Shown here: positions 1-10,677 of the stretch, piece after piece
Numbering within the stretch: position 1 is the stretch's first letter
Layout: every line of letters begins with the position of its first letter
Assembly: GCA_963693285.1 (NCBI GenBank)
Contig: OY848928.1
Location: 5,485,827 to 5,549,826, forward strand
DNA: 64,000 bases
Source: Xestospongia muta
Lineage: Eukaryota; Porifera; Demospongiae; Haplosclerida; Petrosiidae
Direction of reading: 5' to 3'
Made by a program: the position numbers and the translations under genes
The notes under the pieces: model-generated
Told to the model about the DNA's origin: nothing
Database searches by the model: none
Seen by the model: only the letters and a program-made list of their open reading frames with translations

Positions 1-251
1 TAAGAACCCTGCCAATATATAAGGTCTTTTTCTAACTAAAAGAATAACCAACAAAGTGACAAAATGGGCTACAATTAGAATGATAAGAACAGGTTCTCTC
101 CAATTGACCTAAAGAATGCACTAAAATGTCAACAGTGTTCGTAAACTCTGACCTTTAAAATAACCTCCAATATTAACCCAATATCTGTTGATATATTTTT
201 GCCTTCCTTTAACTGATCCATATCAACAACTTCAACTGTAGGTTCTGCCAT
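1..251 (-). CDS. TMEM18: TMEM18-like membrane protein, 5' part (runs off window)
   Basis: Two exons are visible. Exon 1 is 153-251, with the ATG at 251 and 33 codons ending at a GT donor. Exon 2 is 1-108, preceded by a TTTAG acceptor. Exon 2 reads VNWREPVLIILIVAHF followed by a hydrophobic stretch and a basic VRKRP turn. This resembles the first membrane segment of TMEM18 (family pattern: W, EP, FH, hydrophobic, basic). TMEM18 is a small multi-pass protein of the nuclear envelope/ER. The rest of the gene lies outside the window, so identity rests on about 70 residues. The start codon is 75 bp from that of the divergent archease gene, which suggests a shared promoter. Confidence 0.55.
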
Positions 252-326
252 ACCACAAATGAAGTTCAAAAACTTTCTTCCTCTGCTATGATTTGGAGGT
301 GTGGTTGAGAGAAATTATCCAACAAG

Positions 327-1224
327 ATGGCTGAAGCCACAGAGGTCTTACCATCACCCTGTGATCTTCCTTCTAGATCTGCAGAAACTGAGCGACCAAA
401 AGAAGGCAAATACGAGTGTAAGCAACTAACAAGTAAATAAAAGATACAGTTTTATTTCTTTATATTCAGATCTTGACCACACAGCTGATGTACAGTAAGG
501 AATATCATTTGTATATAACTTGTAATAATAACTGTTTCTGTCATTTTAGAATCCATGCCTGTATCCTCACAATATAATAGCGATATTGATGTATGTATTA
601 TGTAGAATGAAGAAATCAATTGATTTTTATCTTAACTATTGTTTATGAATTAGGGGGTGACACATTACCTGAAGCATTTGAACAAGTACATAGATTCTCA
701 GTTTAAATATCTCTTCCTTCACTGTCTTCTTAAGGCAACTATTGCTATGTTTGGATATATGACTGATATAGAGACTGTGACTCCATTAACAACTGAGACA
801 GTTACAGCTGAAGGTGAAGATATCCTTTCTCTTCTCTTTCATTTTTTAGACGAATGGTTATTTGTATTTTCAGCTGATCCTTTTTTTATCCCAAGAGTAA
901 GAGAGATACTAACTCAAACATTAATCACTTTTATTAATTTTGATTGAGTATAAAGATAACTGACTTTGATCCCATTAATTTCAAATTAACATCAGAAGGG
1001 TAAGAAAAATAGTACCTTCTCTTGTCACTTATCCACTGTTTATACTAGGTATGGAGAGACATTTGATCTCAAGAAACACCCTCAGGTAACAATATAGTTT
1101 GGCCTGTCATCATGTGACTATCATGTGATTACAGGGCACAGAAGTCAAGGCAATTACTTATTCAAATATGCAAATATTTGATGAAGCAAACCGACATGAA
1201 GTTTATGTGATCATAGATATATAA
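327..1224 (+). CDS. ZBTB8OS: Archease (tRNA ligase complex cofactor)
   Basis: Archease is a cofactor of the RtcB-type tRNA-splicing ligase, helping it turn over during tRNA and XBP1-type RNA ligation. Eight exons join in frame to 163 residues, close to the usual length of about 165: 327-417, 470-494, 550-560, 654-685, 735-896, 956-999, 1049-1085 and 1135-1224. Diagnostic stretches are YEYLDHTADVQIHAWGDTL, FHFLDEWLFVFSADPFFIP, KKHPQGTEVKAITYSNMQ and the C-terminal VYVIIDI before TAA. The Asp and His residues of the metal/RtcB-contact region (DHTAD) are present. The third exon is only 11 nt, but it is needed to restore the HAWGD motif. The gene is head to head with TMEM18-like and tail to tail with the MIC26/27-like gene. 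Confidence 0.93.
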
Positions 1225-1356
1225 ATTATTTATAACTTTTTATAACTTTTTATAACTATAGTGCTATTCTGAATTATTAACAAATTATCAAGAATGTGTT
1301 GTTACATATTGATCATGAGTATAACCCTATTATTATAATTAATTTAAATATTCTTG

Positions 1357-2072
1357 TTATTTTTTCTTAAGCCATATACTGTCCAATTGAACCTGTAATT
1401 GGTTTTTAGCCCATAGTCTATTATCGGTAATGGAGAAATAGAAAGCTCCACCCACTAGGATCCCACCCAATGTAGGATACAGAATTCTTCGCCAAAGTGG
1501 CTCTATTATGTAATTATTAAACTTAATTTTATAATTTGAACATACTTTTCCTTGCTAACAGGTAACCTAGTAACATAGCTCCACCCACTGATCCACCTTG
1601 TACAGCAAGACTATCTTTTCGTATACCATAATTTTCCAATTTGTCTGATAATTAGAGGAGTGTGGTTAATTGCTTTCTAAAATTAATTAACCTTTAATAT
1701 CTTGATAAGATTTAGAAGATGATTGTTTAACAGTTTTCCATCGACCCTAAAATGTCATATGAATATCATGTGACACCACAGAATGACAGTAATCAATGCA
1801 TCAATCATCAAGTGATAGTCACATGATCAAACACCCTGAACATATGATAGTATATGTAGTAATACCTTAAGTACTGAACATGAATGACACATGGCTTTCC
1901 GAACTTTACTGATCTCTGATTGCAAGGGAAGAGTACGTAATTCGTATTGTACTTCAGAAATTGGACGAGGGTAGATTGGCCAATCGGAATCCTTCTGTAA
2001 AATAAATAGATTAATAATAATAATTGATATTCATTGACTTACCTTGTCTCTGGATTTCTCACTTAAATCCAT
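1357..2072 (-). CDS. MICOS subunit MIC26/MIC27-like (apolipoprotein O family)
   Basis: This is a multi-exon minus-strand gene with its start at 2072 (MDLSEKSRDK) and stop at 1357-1359. Readable exons give KDSDWPIYPRPISEVQYELR, then VRKAMCHSCSVLK, a basic exon RWKTVKQSSSKSYQDIK, a glycine-rich membrane segment GGSVGGAMLLGYL, then RRILYPTLGGILVGGAFYFS and a C-terminus VQLDSIWLKKK. The arrangement (YPTLGG, a glycine-rich membrane segment, a short acidic/basic tail with a Trp) matches the apolipoprotein O family, MIC26/MIC27. These proteins sit in the mitochondrial inner membrane and stabilise cristae junctions. Sequence similarity is weak away from the membrane part, so a different small mitochondrial membrane protein is possible. 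It is divergent from SLC22A18-like, with 78 bp between ATGs. Confidence 0.5.
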
Positions 2073-2150
2073 ATTGGCTTCACTCTCAACTCCGCCCACA
2101 ATACTATTTTATTAACCCCTTATTCACTCAATTTTAGTAAACATTTTAAG

Positions 2151-3883
2151 ATGTCGTCTTCAGTATCAAAAGATGACAAGGAGAATAAACTCTTTGTAGA
2201 GAACTCTCCACATTATAATCGGATGGCTGTTGTTTGTCACGTGACCATCTTCCTCTATGCTGCTGCTTTCTGGATACATTTGGGAGTATTTCCTGTAAAA
2301 ATAGACAAATAGTACAACAAAATGAATAATATTATAAATAAATACACATACAATTGATGTATTCTAAGTAAGTGTGTATTATTGTCTTCTTCTCTAGTTC
2401 CTAACTAAGAAGTTAGGTGTGGATACAGTTATTTTTGGGTACCTCCAGACAGCGATGGCTCTATCAATGTTGATAGGAGGACCTCTTTTTGGCCACATTG
2501 GTGATCGTTATGGAACTAAAACTGTTTTTCTTGCTTCATTTGCTGGGTCATTTATCTTTTATTTCCTAATGGCCATTGCTGATAATGTGATGTATCTCTT
2601 TATATCAAGACTATTTGGATTCTTAATGAATGCAATGCAATGTAAGTCTATTTAACCACTCCTAGACACACCCTTCCAAACCCTTCACAGGTGCACAAAT
2701 GGTCATGACAGATGTCAGCGGGACTAGAGGTGATTGTCTATTTTTAGTAACACTTGTTATTGTGTCTATTTATAGATCGAGCCACAGCGTTAGGTCATTT
2801 GAGTGTAGCATATGGTATGGGTATGATCATAGGACCCACTTTGGGAGGATGGTTGACAAGGTTCTATAGTGAACAATTTGCAGATGGTAATGCAGCTGGT
2901 TGTCATTACGAGTGTGACCCTATCATTTTATTATATAATTAGGTGTATCAGCTGGCCTCATGATCATTGCATTTTTTATAATTCTGGTAACTATGCCACA
3001 GCATACTAAGGATGTTCGAAAAGTAGTTGCAATGAAAGAAAAGAGTTCTTCAAAAATGGAAGGTATAAGATGTATCTTCTAATGTATTTCTCTCTCCCTC
3101 TCTATTATGCAGATGAGAGTATTTTTAATGTCAAAGCAATTTTAACTCTTTTAACTATTCCTGAGGTGTTCTATCTTATAACTGTTAAAACATTAGTAGG
3201 AATACCAGCTGGTGTATTTCATTCTATGTTCTCAGTTGTCAATATGGAGAGATACAGTTTGACACCAGAAATGAATGGGTACCTTCTCACTTTTGTTGGG
3301 ATTCTTACAGCTGTAAGTACTGTTTCTATAGTAACCAATTCCATATTGTAGTATTAGATAATGCAAAGTGTTGGCATAAAATTCTTTACACGAAGATTCT
3401 CGGATCTTATTATTATACGGGTCTCCCTCGTTGCCATGGCAATATCTTATTTCCTCTTGGTAAGGGATATGACGTTTCTTTGTTCTATCATGTATTACTT
3501 GTTCAGGTCGGTGTGACGTCAATTTGGATACTGGGATTAACACTGATCCCCATAGTAATATCAGGTAGTCTCATGAACACTGTTGCATCAAGTATACTCA
3601 CAAAGAAAGTCCCAGAAAAAAATACAGGTCCTAGTTTAGTGATCCATTGGTCTATCATCAGTTTATGAGTCCATATTCTAGTAGTTTGATCCCTCCTTTT
3701 CTCCACTCAGGTGCTACTTTGGGGTTAAATATGGCTACCCATTCTCTTATTAGGACATTCTCTCCTACTTTTGGGGCATATCTCTATACTTGGTTTGGTC
3801 ACAAAAGTTTTGGGTTCTTTGGATTTATAATCAATGGTCTTGTAGCATTAACAGTTAATATTTATCCACCACCTGGATTATAA
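2151..3883 (+). CDS. SLC22A18: SLC22A18-like major facilitator transporter
   Basis: This is a twelve-span MFS transporter spread over about ten exons. Exon 1 is 2151-2294 (MSSSVSKDDKENK, then the first membrane span). The following exons encode VIFGYLQTAMAL, IGGPLFGHIGDRYGTK (MFS motif A), then MVMTD, RATALGHLSVAYGMG, IIGPTLGGWL and FNVKAILTLLTIPEV. These match human SLC22A18 (FGYLQT, GGPVFGRFADQRG, AQMVITDLS) in order and spacing. The natural substrate of the family is unsettled; the human protein has been linked to organic cation and lipid handling. The stop is at 3881-3883, 85 bp from the stop of MTMR9 on the other strand, so the two 3' UTRs probably overlap. A near-palindromic GTTGCCATGGCAAT lies in an intron at about 3430. 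Confidence 0.85.
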
Positions 3884-3968
3884 TTATTTATAAATATCAT
3901 CTCATTTTGTTGTCGGAATAAGTTATAAAATAATAAAATACATAAAAAGAAGTTGGCAGGTGTGATGT

Positions 3969-5786
3969 TTACAACCATACGCTAGAATACTGACGACCTT
4001 CAATTTGTAATGTATCCAAACCTCTGTTACCATGGCAATGAATAATGAATTAACAATTATAACAAGTAATTAATTACCTTCTGATTTCCTTTAATTTTAA
4101 TTTTAATTGCAAATTTCTCTCCTTTATTTTTGCCAAAGCCTTGTGACCAGGTAAATGCAACATAGGACTCAGATCAGTGCGCATGTATAACCTTCTCCAG
4201 AATTCCTAGAGGAATGATTCAAGGGGTGTGGTCAGTGGGTGTGACTTACTATACCACAAGGATGTGTGGAAATAGTTAGTGTTCCATTATTATGTTCGTA
4301 GAGGGGGTTTAAAAGTGAAGGTAAAACTAATGGAGATAGGATATAATTCCTAAGAAAATAAAAATAAATCAATAAACATTTGGATAACACTTACCATAAT
4401 GATTCTGTCTTTTCTGATAACTTCACTTTATCTCTTTCAGCTGGCATATCATACAGAAAAGTACCTATAAAGGAGGTGTAGCATAAAATCATGTGACCAG
4501 TCACATGACACACCATAATTAGATGAGTAGGAGTGAACAAATAACAAATGAAGAAGACTTTCGTTGAATTCAAACGACAAAGGATATTGTCTCATAATCT
4601 GTTTGGAGTGAGCACTCATTATTAATAGAGTGATAAACATACCTGCCATAGAGTATCTAAAAAGAGGAGGAAAATGGGACCTCGTTGCTTATCAGGAACT
4701 GCCGAGGTGTGGCCATGTCTTAAACTAAAGGGATGACCACCTTGTAGCCACTCCCTCTCAATTAAATTAATAAACCTATAAAAATAACATTATTTTACAT
4801 ATCAAATTTACATGTCCATTAGACGTAATGTGTATCCATTTAACAATCTATGCATCCATTTACCCTCTAACTGTTCTAGCATGTGGATCCATTAACAAAA
4901 TAGCTAGCGATGTCACTTGTAATGTACCATCTCTACCTGTTGTACCATGTACTACAACACTACTACCTAAAAAGGACACAGACATTACAAGAGAACATTA
5001 AGTAATATATAACTATCGTTACCTTCTAGATGTATCGTGTGTACAATGTGTTTAGTTGCTCTTAATATCTGCTCAACATGTGTTAGCCAACCACTAGCTT
5101 CAAGACGACCAAACCAAGAAGAACTGGTAAGTAAACTAGGATCATTGCATACTAAATGAACAAATGGGTAATGGTCAAATGGATGGTATCAACATCAAAT
5201 GAATTGATTAATACTTATAAAATGGACAATGTACCTTCGATCAACTTAGTAAATGAGGCCTGAATATTTGGTATCGATTCCATTGAGGCATATTCTACTC
5301 TCCATTGTGAATAATTACTAGGAAACTCCACCCCTCCACCTTAAATAATAACAAATTCATTCAGGATATTTCAGGATACTTCATGAAGTATATTTCAGTA
5401 AATTTTTGAATACCTTTGCTCGCCTGGTGCTGAGCAGCTTGTTGTGTTCTTACATCAAGTATACGACCTTTATTTAATTTCAAACATGAATTTAAAAAAG
5501 ATATATCTTCTTTGCATCGTTTTTGTGAAGTACCACACAATGGCTCACCACATCTCAATAGAACTGCCTAAAAAATGGAGTAAGGAAGGACAAAAGATAT
5601 GAATGAGACCTTGTTTTTATCATGATGATAACATAATATAGGAAATCGACCATGTTGTCTAAATGTTGCAATGATAGCTATTGCTTCATCTGTTATTTTA
5701 GCTGGAACAATTACTTCTTGTGGATGAGATGAACACAACTAGATGGACAAATGAAAAAGTAAATGGATGAATATATGATTAAATGG

Positions 5787-5825
<39 letters not shown>

Positions 5826-6394
5826 AATTATGAACAAATAGACAAAGAATATGATTACTTTATAGCCCTTATTACAGGTTGATACTCTCCAATGTTCTGG
5901 AGAACATTGGTATCTGCTTAAAACAGACTCCATTTTTTCGGGACAAAATGCTGGACCATCTTTTGCTTTGGGACGTGTAAAAAATGCATGTAAATTATCC
6001 AGTCGACCTACAAATTACTCAGTAAAAATACAAGTTAATAGCCACACCTACCAGGAGACGAGAGTGCTTCTAAAGATTCTACAGTGTCAGCAGATTCTTC
6101 AACGGATTGAAAATCTAGAGTAAATTTACGGAAATCTTTCAGAAACACATTGACTGTAAGACTTGAAGGATTTTGACGACCTACTGAGAGGATGCTAGTG
6201 TGAAGAAACTAAACAGAGAGTCATGTTACTGATATGTGAACACTTACCATTGTTTCTTCTTCAGCTTTCCTTCTTGTAGAGAAAATGAAATGGAAAGCAG
6301 TTATACAGAGGACACCATCACTTGTCTCTCCAGTGGGCAACGTTAGACGTACTCCTTCAACAACTGGACGCTTTATCTTCTCTGACAAATCCAT
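3969..6394 (-). CDS. MTMR9: Myotubularin-related protein 9, catalytically inactive
   Basis: MTMR9 is a pseudophosphatase that binds active myotubularins such as MTMR6/8 and boosts their 3-phosphoinositide phosphatase activity. The start at 6394 gives MDLSEKIKRPVVEGV (PH-GRAM). Later exons contain CGEPLCGTSQKRCKEDISF, VVVHGTTGRDGTLQVTSLA, EREWLQGGHPF, FLLFLDTLWQ, RQYPLSFEFNESLL and a C-terminal amphipathic segment rich in Lys/Leu, ending at 3969-3971. The P-loop reads HGTTGRDGT: Gly replaces the catalytic Cys and Gly replaces the P-loop Arg of Cx5R, as in MTMR9 of other animals. Its start is 135 bp from that of the S8 protease. A (CA)n/(TA)n tract lies in an intron at 5787-5825, and several introns carry ATGGA-rich simple sequence. 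Confidence 0.9.
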
Positions 6395-6529
6395 GGCATG
6401 TTTGTTAAAGCGAAAGTATACGGAAACCTTCTGAAATTTGTATAGAAATGCAATAAGAGGAATTTATACAGATTAACTCCGTAAACTAAAGACGTGTTGA
6501 CGCCCACGTGTTATTAGATCACAACGGCT

Positions 6530-9366
6530 ATGCCGACATCGTTCCATCTTCTTCTACTGTTGCTGCTTACTGGGTTGGTTGTAGCCATTACACCACTCTA
6601 TCGTGTAAGCAGAGAAGCTCCAAAAACAGGACGATATATTATTGTACTAGATGATAATGTCACAGACGCAGACTTCAACGAAACTCTCCGGCGGGCCGTT
6701 TTATTTTCCAAGGACAATCGCGCACAGCCCGTCATTCGCACCATTGCAAAGGAATTTACTGTGGAACTTAATCCAATTGCATTACAAATGGTAAGAAAAT
6801 AGTTATATTGCAGCTGGTAATGTACTAGAGATTATATTTTATTTCTGTGAGTGTAGGTTCGTCAGTGGTCACACATTAAAAGTATTGAAGAAGAATCGGA
6901 AGCATATGGTACTCAAGACTCATCCATTCCCTGGTACCTCGATCGAATAGATCAAATTTTCAGAGACAGAGACTATCAATATCAGCCAATTAGAACAGGA
7001 GAGGACATTGATGTATATATTCTTGACTCAGGGATTAACTACGATCACGAAGACTTTGAGAAGAGAGTTAAATATCCTGGTTATGATCCTATGGATGAAT
7101 ATGACACTGGAAATCCTCAACGTAATGGTAGAGACTGTGAGGGTCATGGCACTCATGTGGCGAGTTTATTTGGAGGACGACGCTTTGGAGCAGCAAAAAA
7201 TGTCAACTTGTATAGTGTAAGAGTATTAAATTGTTTTAATTCTGCTCCTTGGAGTGTGGTCATTGACGGAATGGACTTTGTAGCTAAATTTGCTAGTCAA
7301 AGAAAGAGACCTGCTATTGTTTGTATGTCTTTGGGTGGAGCTTTCCAACCCTCGGCCAACGAAGGAGTAAAGAAACTTCATGAGATGGGAATTGTTGTAG
7401 TGGTTGCCGCTGGCAACGGTAAGAGAGATGCTTGTACTCAGTCTCCAGCTAGTTCCCCGTATGTCATTACCGTGGGAGGTACCAATTCAACGGATCAGTT
7501 ATATTGGTATGAGTATAGTGGTACTAACTATGGCAGGTGTGTGGACATATTAGCACCTGGAGATCATATACTAGGGGCTGATTACAGCTGTAACAATTGT
7601 ACTCACTATCTCAGTGGTACATCAATGTCCACGCCCCTTGTTGGCGGAATTGCTGCTCTCTATTTACAGGAACAACCACTGTTGACACCTGATGATATAA
7701 AGACGAAGTTAATGGACAATGCAGTTAATGGTGTGATTGATTTCTCAAATTTATCAGATGAGCAAAGGGGAACTACAAAGAACAAATTTTTGTACATACT
7801 AGGTAAGAATTAAACCACACCCACTTCTTTAACCTTTCTCATTAATTTATTATAATACAATTCTGTCTTTCTATTAGGTAATTGTGGAGGGACATACCCC
7901 ATAAGAACGTCACTTATCCTCACTTCTCCCAACTATCCAGATTCATATCCACCTAACCTCTTGTGTCAATGGGAACTATTAGCAGCTAATAATGAGGATA
8001 TCGCTATCACTATTACCGACCTTGATATTGAGAAAGACCGTGACTACCTGTTATTATGTGAGGGTGCTGGTGGATGTAACAACGGAAAAATATCTCGTCA
8101 TACAGGTTTGTTAAACACGTTATAGTAGGTATAAATATGCTGTAAAGATGTGAACTGGTGTGACATTAGTCATAACAATAGATAATAAGCGAAAATATTG
8201 ACCAGTTGCCATAGCAACAATGTACTGTTTGTATTTATACATATGTGTTAGATCTTATTAAGACGGGTGTGTCCTTGTAGGTCAACTATTTGCTGAGGGA
8301 GGTACTGAGAACTCGAGAAGGGAAATCCATTATCGGACCTCTAATCAGAACCTCACTATACAACTGCATACAGATGCTTTTGGAAGTGGGCGTGGTTTTC
8401 AATTGAACTTCACCAAGTACTATACTGATACTCCGCTGAAAGGTAATAGTCATTTGACCATAACTCTATTTTATTGTCTGTTGTTCTCTAGTTCCAGATT
8501 CTGGTGATCTCCTTCCTAAACCAGATCCTTCTCTTCTGCCAGAAAAAACTCAATTTTTTATAAAAGTCAAAGCTGAACAGATTGTAGGGTTAGTTGCAGA
8601 ATGGAAGAGATATGGATATGATATTTTATCAGTCAGCGCATCTCTTTTGCCTCCTGATCAAAATTGGTACTATGACATCATTTTTCGTAACAGTACCCAG
8701 ACCCCTTCATTTGGGTTTGTAGAATTAACTTCATCTCAATTGAACAAGACAATTAAAAGAGAAGAAAAACAAGGATTTTTGATACATGAAATAACAGCCA
8801 GACTAAATGGAACCACACCCCTTTATAGTGTTGTATTCCGTAAAGAAGAGGAGCTTATAGAAAGCCACGCCTATTGGGGCCTTCAAGTCTATCCACATGC
8901 AATAACACGTATTAATATGCAGAAAAAAGGTTGGTATTTGATGAGTCAGCATTTTTTGGTAGCACCTGACTATTCTAGCGTGTCAGCTGTATACCATCGT
9001 GATCGCCGTGTCACTTATAACATTACTATTGAGGATGTCCCTGACTGGGCTGTTTATTATGGCTTTTCATTCTATTATTTTACATCTATTTCGCTAGATT
9101 TTGCTCATTACAGGTACTATCCAAAACATGTTAGCACTTATTACTATGGTAATGAACAAAATGCTCGGTTTTCGGTGATTTACGAGTCAAAACAAGAAGG
9201 TCATCCCTCGTTTTATCGGTGGTTTCGTTGGGGGTTAAATTCATCAGAGGTATATTCAGATGTAAGAACATTTTCTGACCATTGGGACTTGGTGTACATG
9301 ATCGGTTATAAATATAATAATAAAATAGCATATATGGTAACGTGGGGATCAAAAACACTACGTTAA
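6530..9366 (+). CDS. Secreted subtilisin (S8, proteinase K type) with CUB and C-terminal repeat domain
   Basis: The start at 6530 gives a strong signal peptide (MPTSFHLLLLLLLTGLVVA), followed by an inhibitor-I9 propeptide (YIIVLDDNVTDADFN). The S8 catalytic domain then follows, with all key residues: Asp in YILDSGINYDHEDF, His in GHGTHVAS, oxyanion Asn in VAAGNGKRDAC, and Ser in SGTSMSTPLVGG. Next is a CUB domain (CGGTYPI, SPNYPDSYPPN, CQWEL). The last third, from about 8490, contains repeated segments of the form W-x-YDILSVSA...YDIIFRN, which resembles polyglycine-hydrolase-like or bacterial tandem repeat domains. I infer that similarity only by pattern. Many NxT/S sites are present. The protein is probably an extracellular, self-processing protease. 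The stop lies inside a 64-bp tandem duplication. Confidence 0.88.
8202..8215. promoter_or_regulatory. Intronic X-box-like 14-mer
   Basis: GTTGCCATAGCAAC lies in an intron of the S8 protease gene. It fits the RFX-type consensus GTNRCC-AT-RGYAAC, but it is not near any start codon. It is listed mainly as a caution that the motif also occurs away from promoters. Coordinates are accurate to within a base or two. Confidence 0.3.
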
Positions 9367-9465
9367 AAGTGACCTCATCATATGTTACTATTTTTAGATG
9401 TTAACTTGGGGGTCAAAAATACTACATTAAAAGTGACATCATCATATGTTACTATTTTTAGATGT
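9338..9465. repeat. 64-bp tandem duplication at the 3' end of the S8 protease gene
   Basis: Two adjacent copies, 9338-9401 and 9402-9465, both run from TAAC(G/T)TGGGG to TTTTTAGATG with only a handful of differences. The first copy contains the stop codon (TAA 9364-9366). The second copy is therefore a duplicated C-terminal codon/3' UTR segment. Confidence 0.9.
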
Positions 9466-9572
9466 CCTCTTATATTTTATGACCTACCAATTTACAATTT
9501 TTTTTGTTTTTTTGACAATTTTTTTGAAAATGTTTGGACAGTGATGGATTGGTGTAATAGTGGGTGGAGTCA

Positions 9573-10635
9573 TTATCTAGGTGGTATCTTGGGAGGAGGC
9601 ATTGAATCATTGGGTATATCACTTGATTGTCGTTTCATAGCTCCACTTCCTTCTGGGTGTCCTCTCCATCGATACTTCTCACATACTTCTAGTAACCATT
9701 CTTTAGTAACAGGTTGCAGAATACTATCACAAACACCTATATATGTGTGTGGGTGTGGGAGGGACATAATACAGTAAACAATAACTTATAAGTACTTGCT
9801 GCAGTGACCTATGACTCGAGACTAGTAAACATCAGTACTTACTACAGTGACCTAGGATAACTACTATTAGTAAGCTCTAGAGTTCAGTACCACAGTGACC
9901 TAGGATAGCTACCATTAGTAAGCTCTAGAGTTCAGTACCACAGTGACCTAGGATAGCTACTACTAGTAGGCTCTAGAGTTCAGTACCATAGTGACCTAGT
10001 TTTGTACTCACTTTTTGCTGTATCAAAAGAATTTGGATAACTCTTGTCATCTCTGACTCGAAGAAATTTCCATTTGTTATCTTTAAATGAGCATTCAATA
10101 ATTCTTCCATGATATTGTCGAGCTTCTTTATTTAATTTCAAATCTAGTTCACTAAACCTGACAGTTGATTGACCTGATCCAACAAATAGTTGACCTATTC
10201 TCTCTGGTAACATTCTACATGTGATAAATAAATGTATTATAACATGGATTGAATGAATGTCACCACGTCTCTCACCCTTCTTGACGTCTAGTTATAATAT
10301 TAAGTCTAAAATCTACTGAATTTAATTCATGAGGTTTCCATTTTAAAAGGTCTTTGCATTGTCCTGCAACATAAGGCTGAGAGAGAGAGAGAGAGAGAGA
10401 GATAATAATATAAAAGACAATAGATTATGTTCTCTTACTTGAGTTGATGGGTTGAAGATTAGACCATCACTTTCATGAGTTAACCCTGGTATAAATTTCT
10501 CTAGAAGCTTAAAGGAGATTATTAACTAACAAACAGTTATTACAAAGTCTACCATTCTAGTTTCTGAGAGATCCCAAAATTGTTTAGCTCTAATAGAAAA
10601 AGGTTCCTTAATTTTATCTAGTATTCCAACTTTAG

Positions 10636-10677
<42 letters not shown>

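Noticed and set aside
9382..9777. Plus-strand frame of 131 codons after the S8 protease
   Set aside because: It is antisense to the last capping-enzyme exon, whose minus-strand reading ([13 protein letters not shown]) is clearly the real one.
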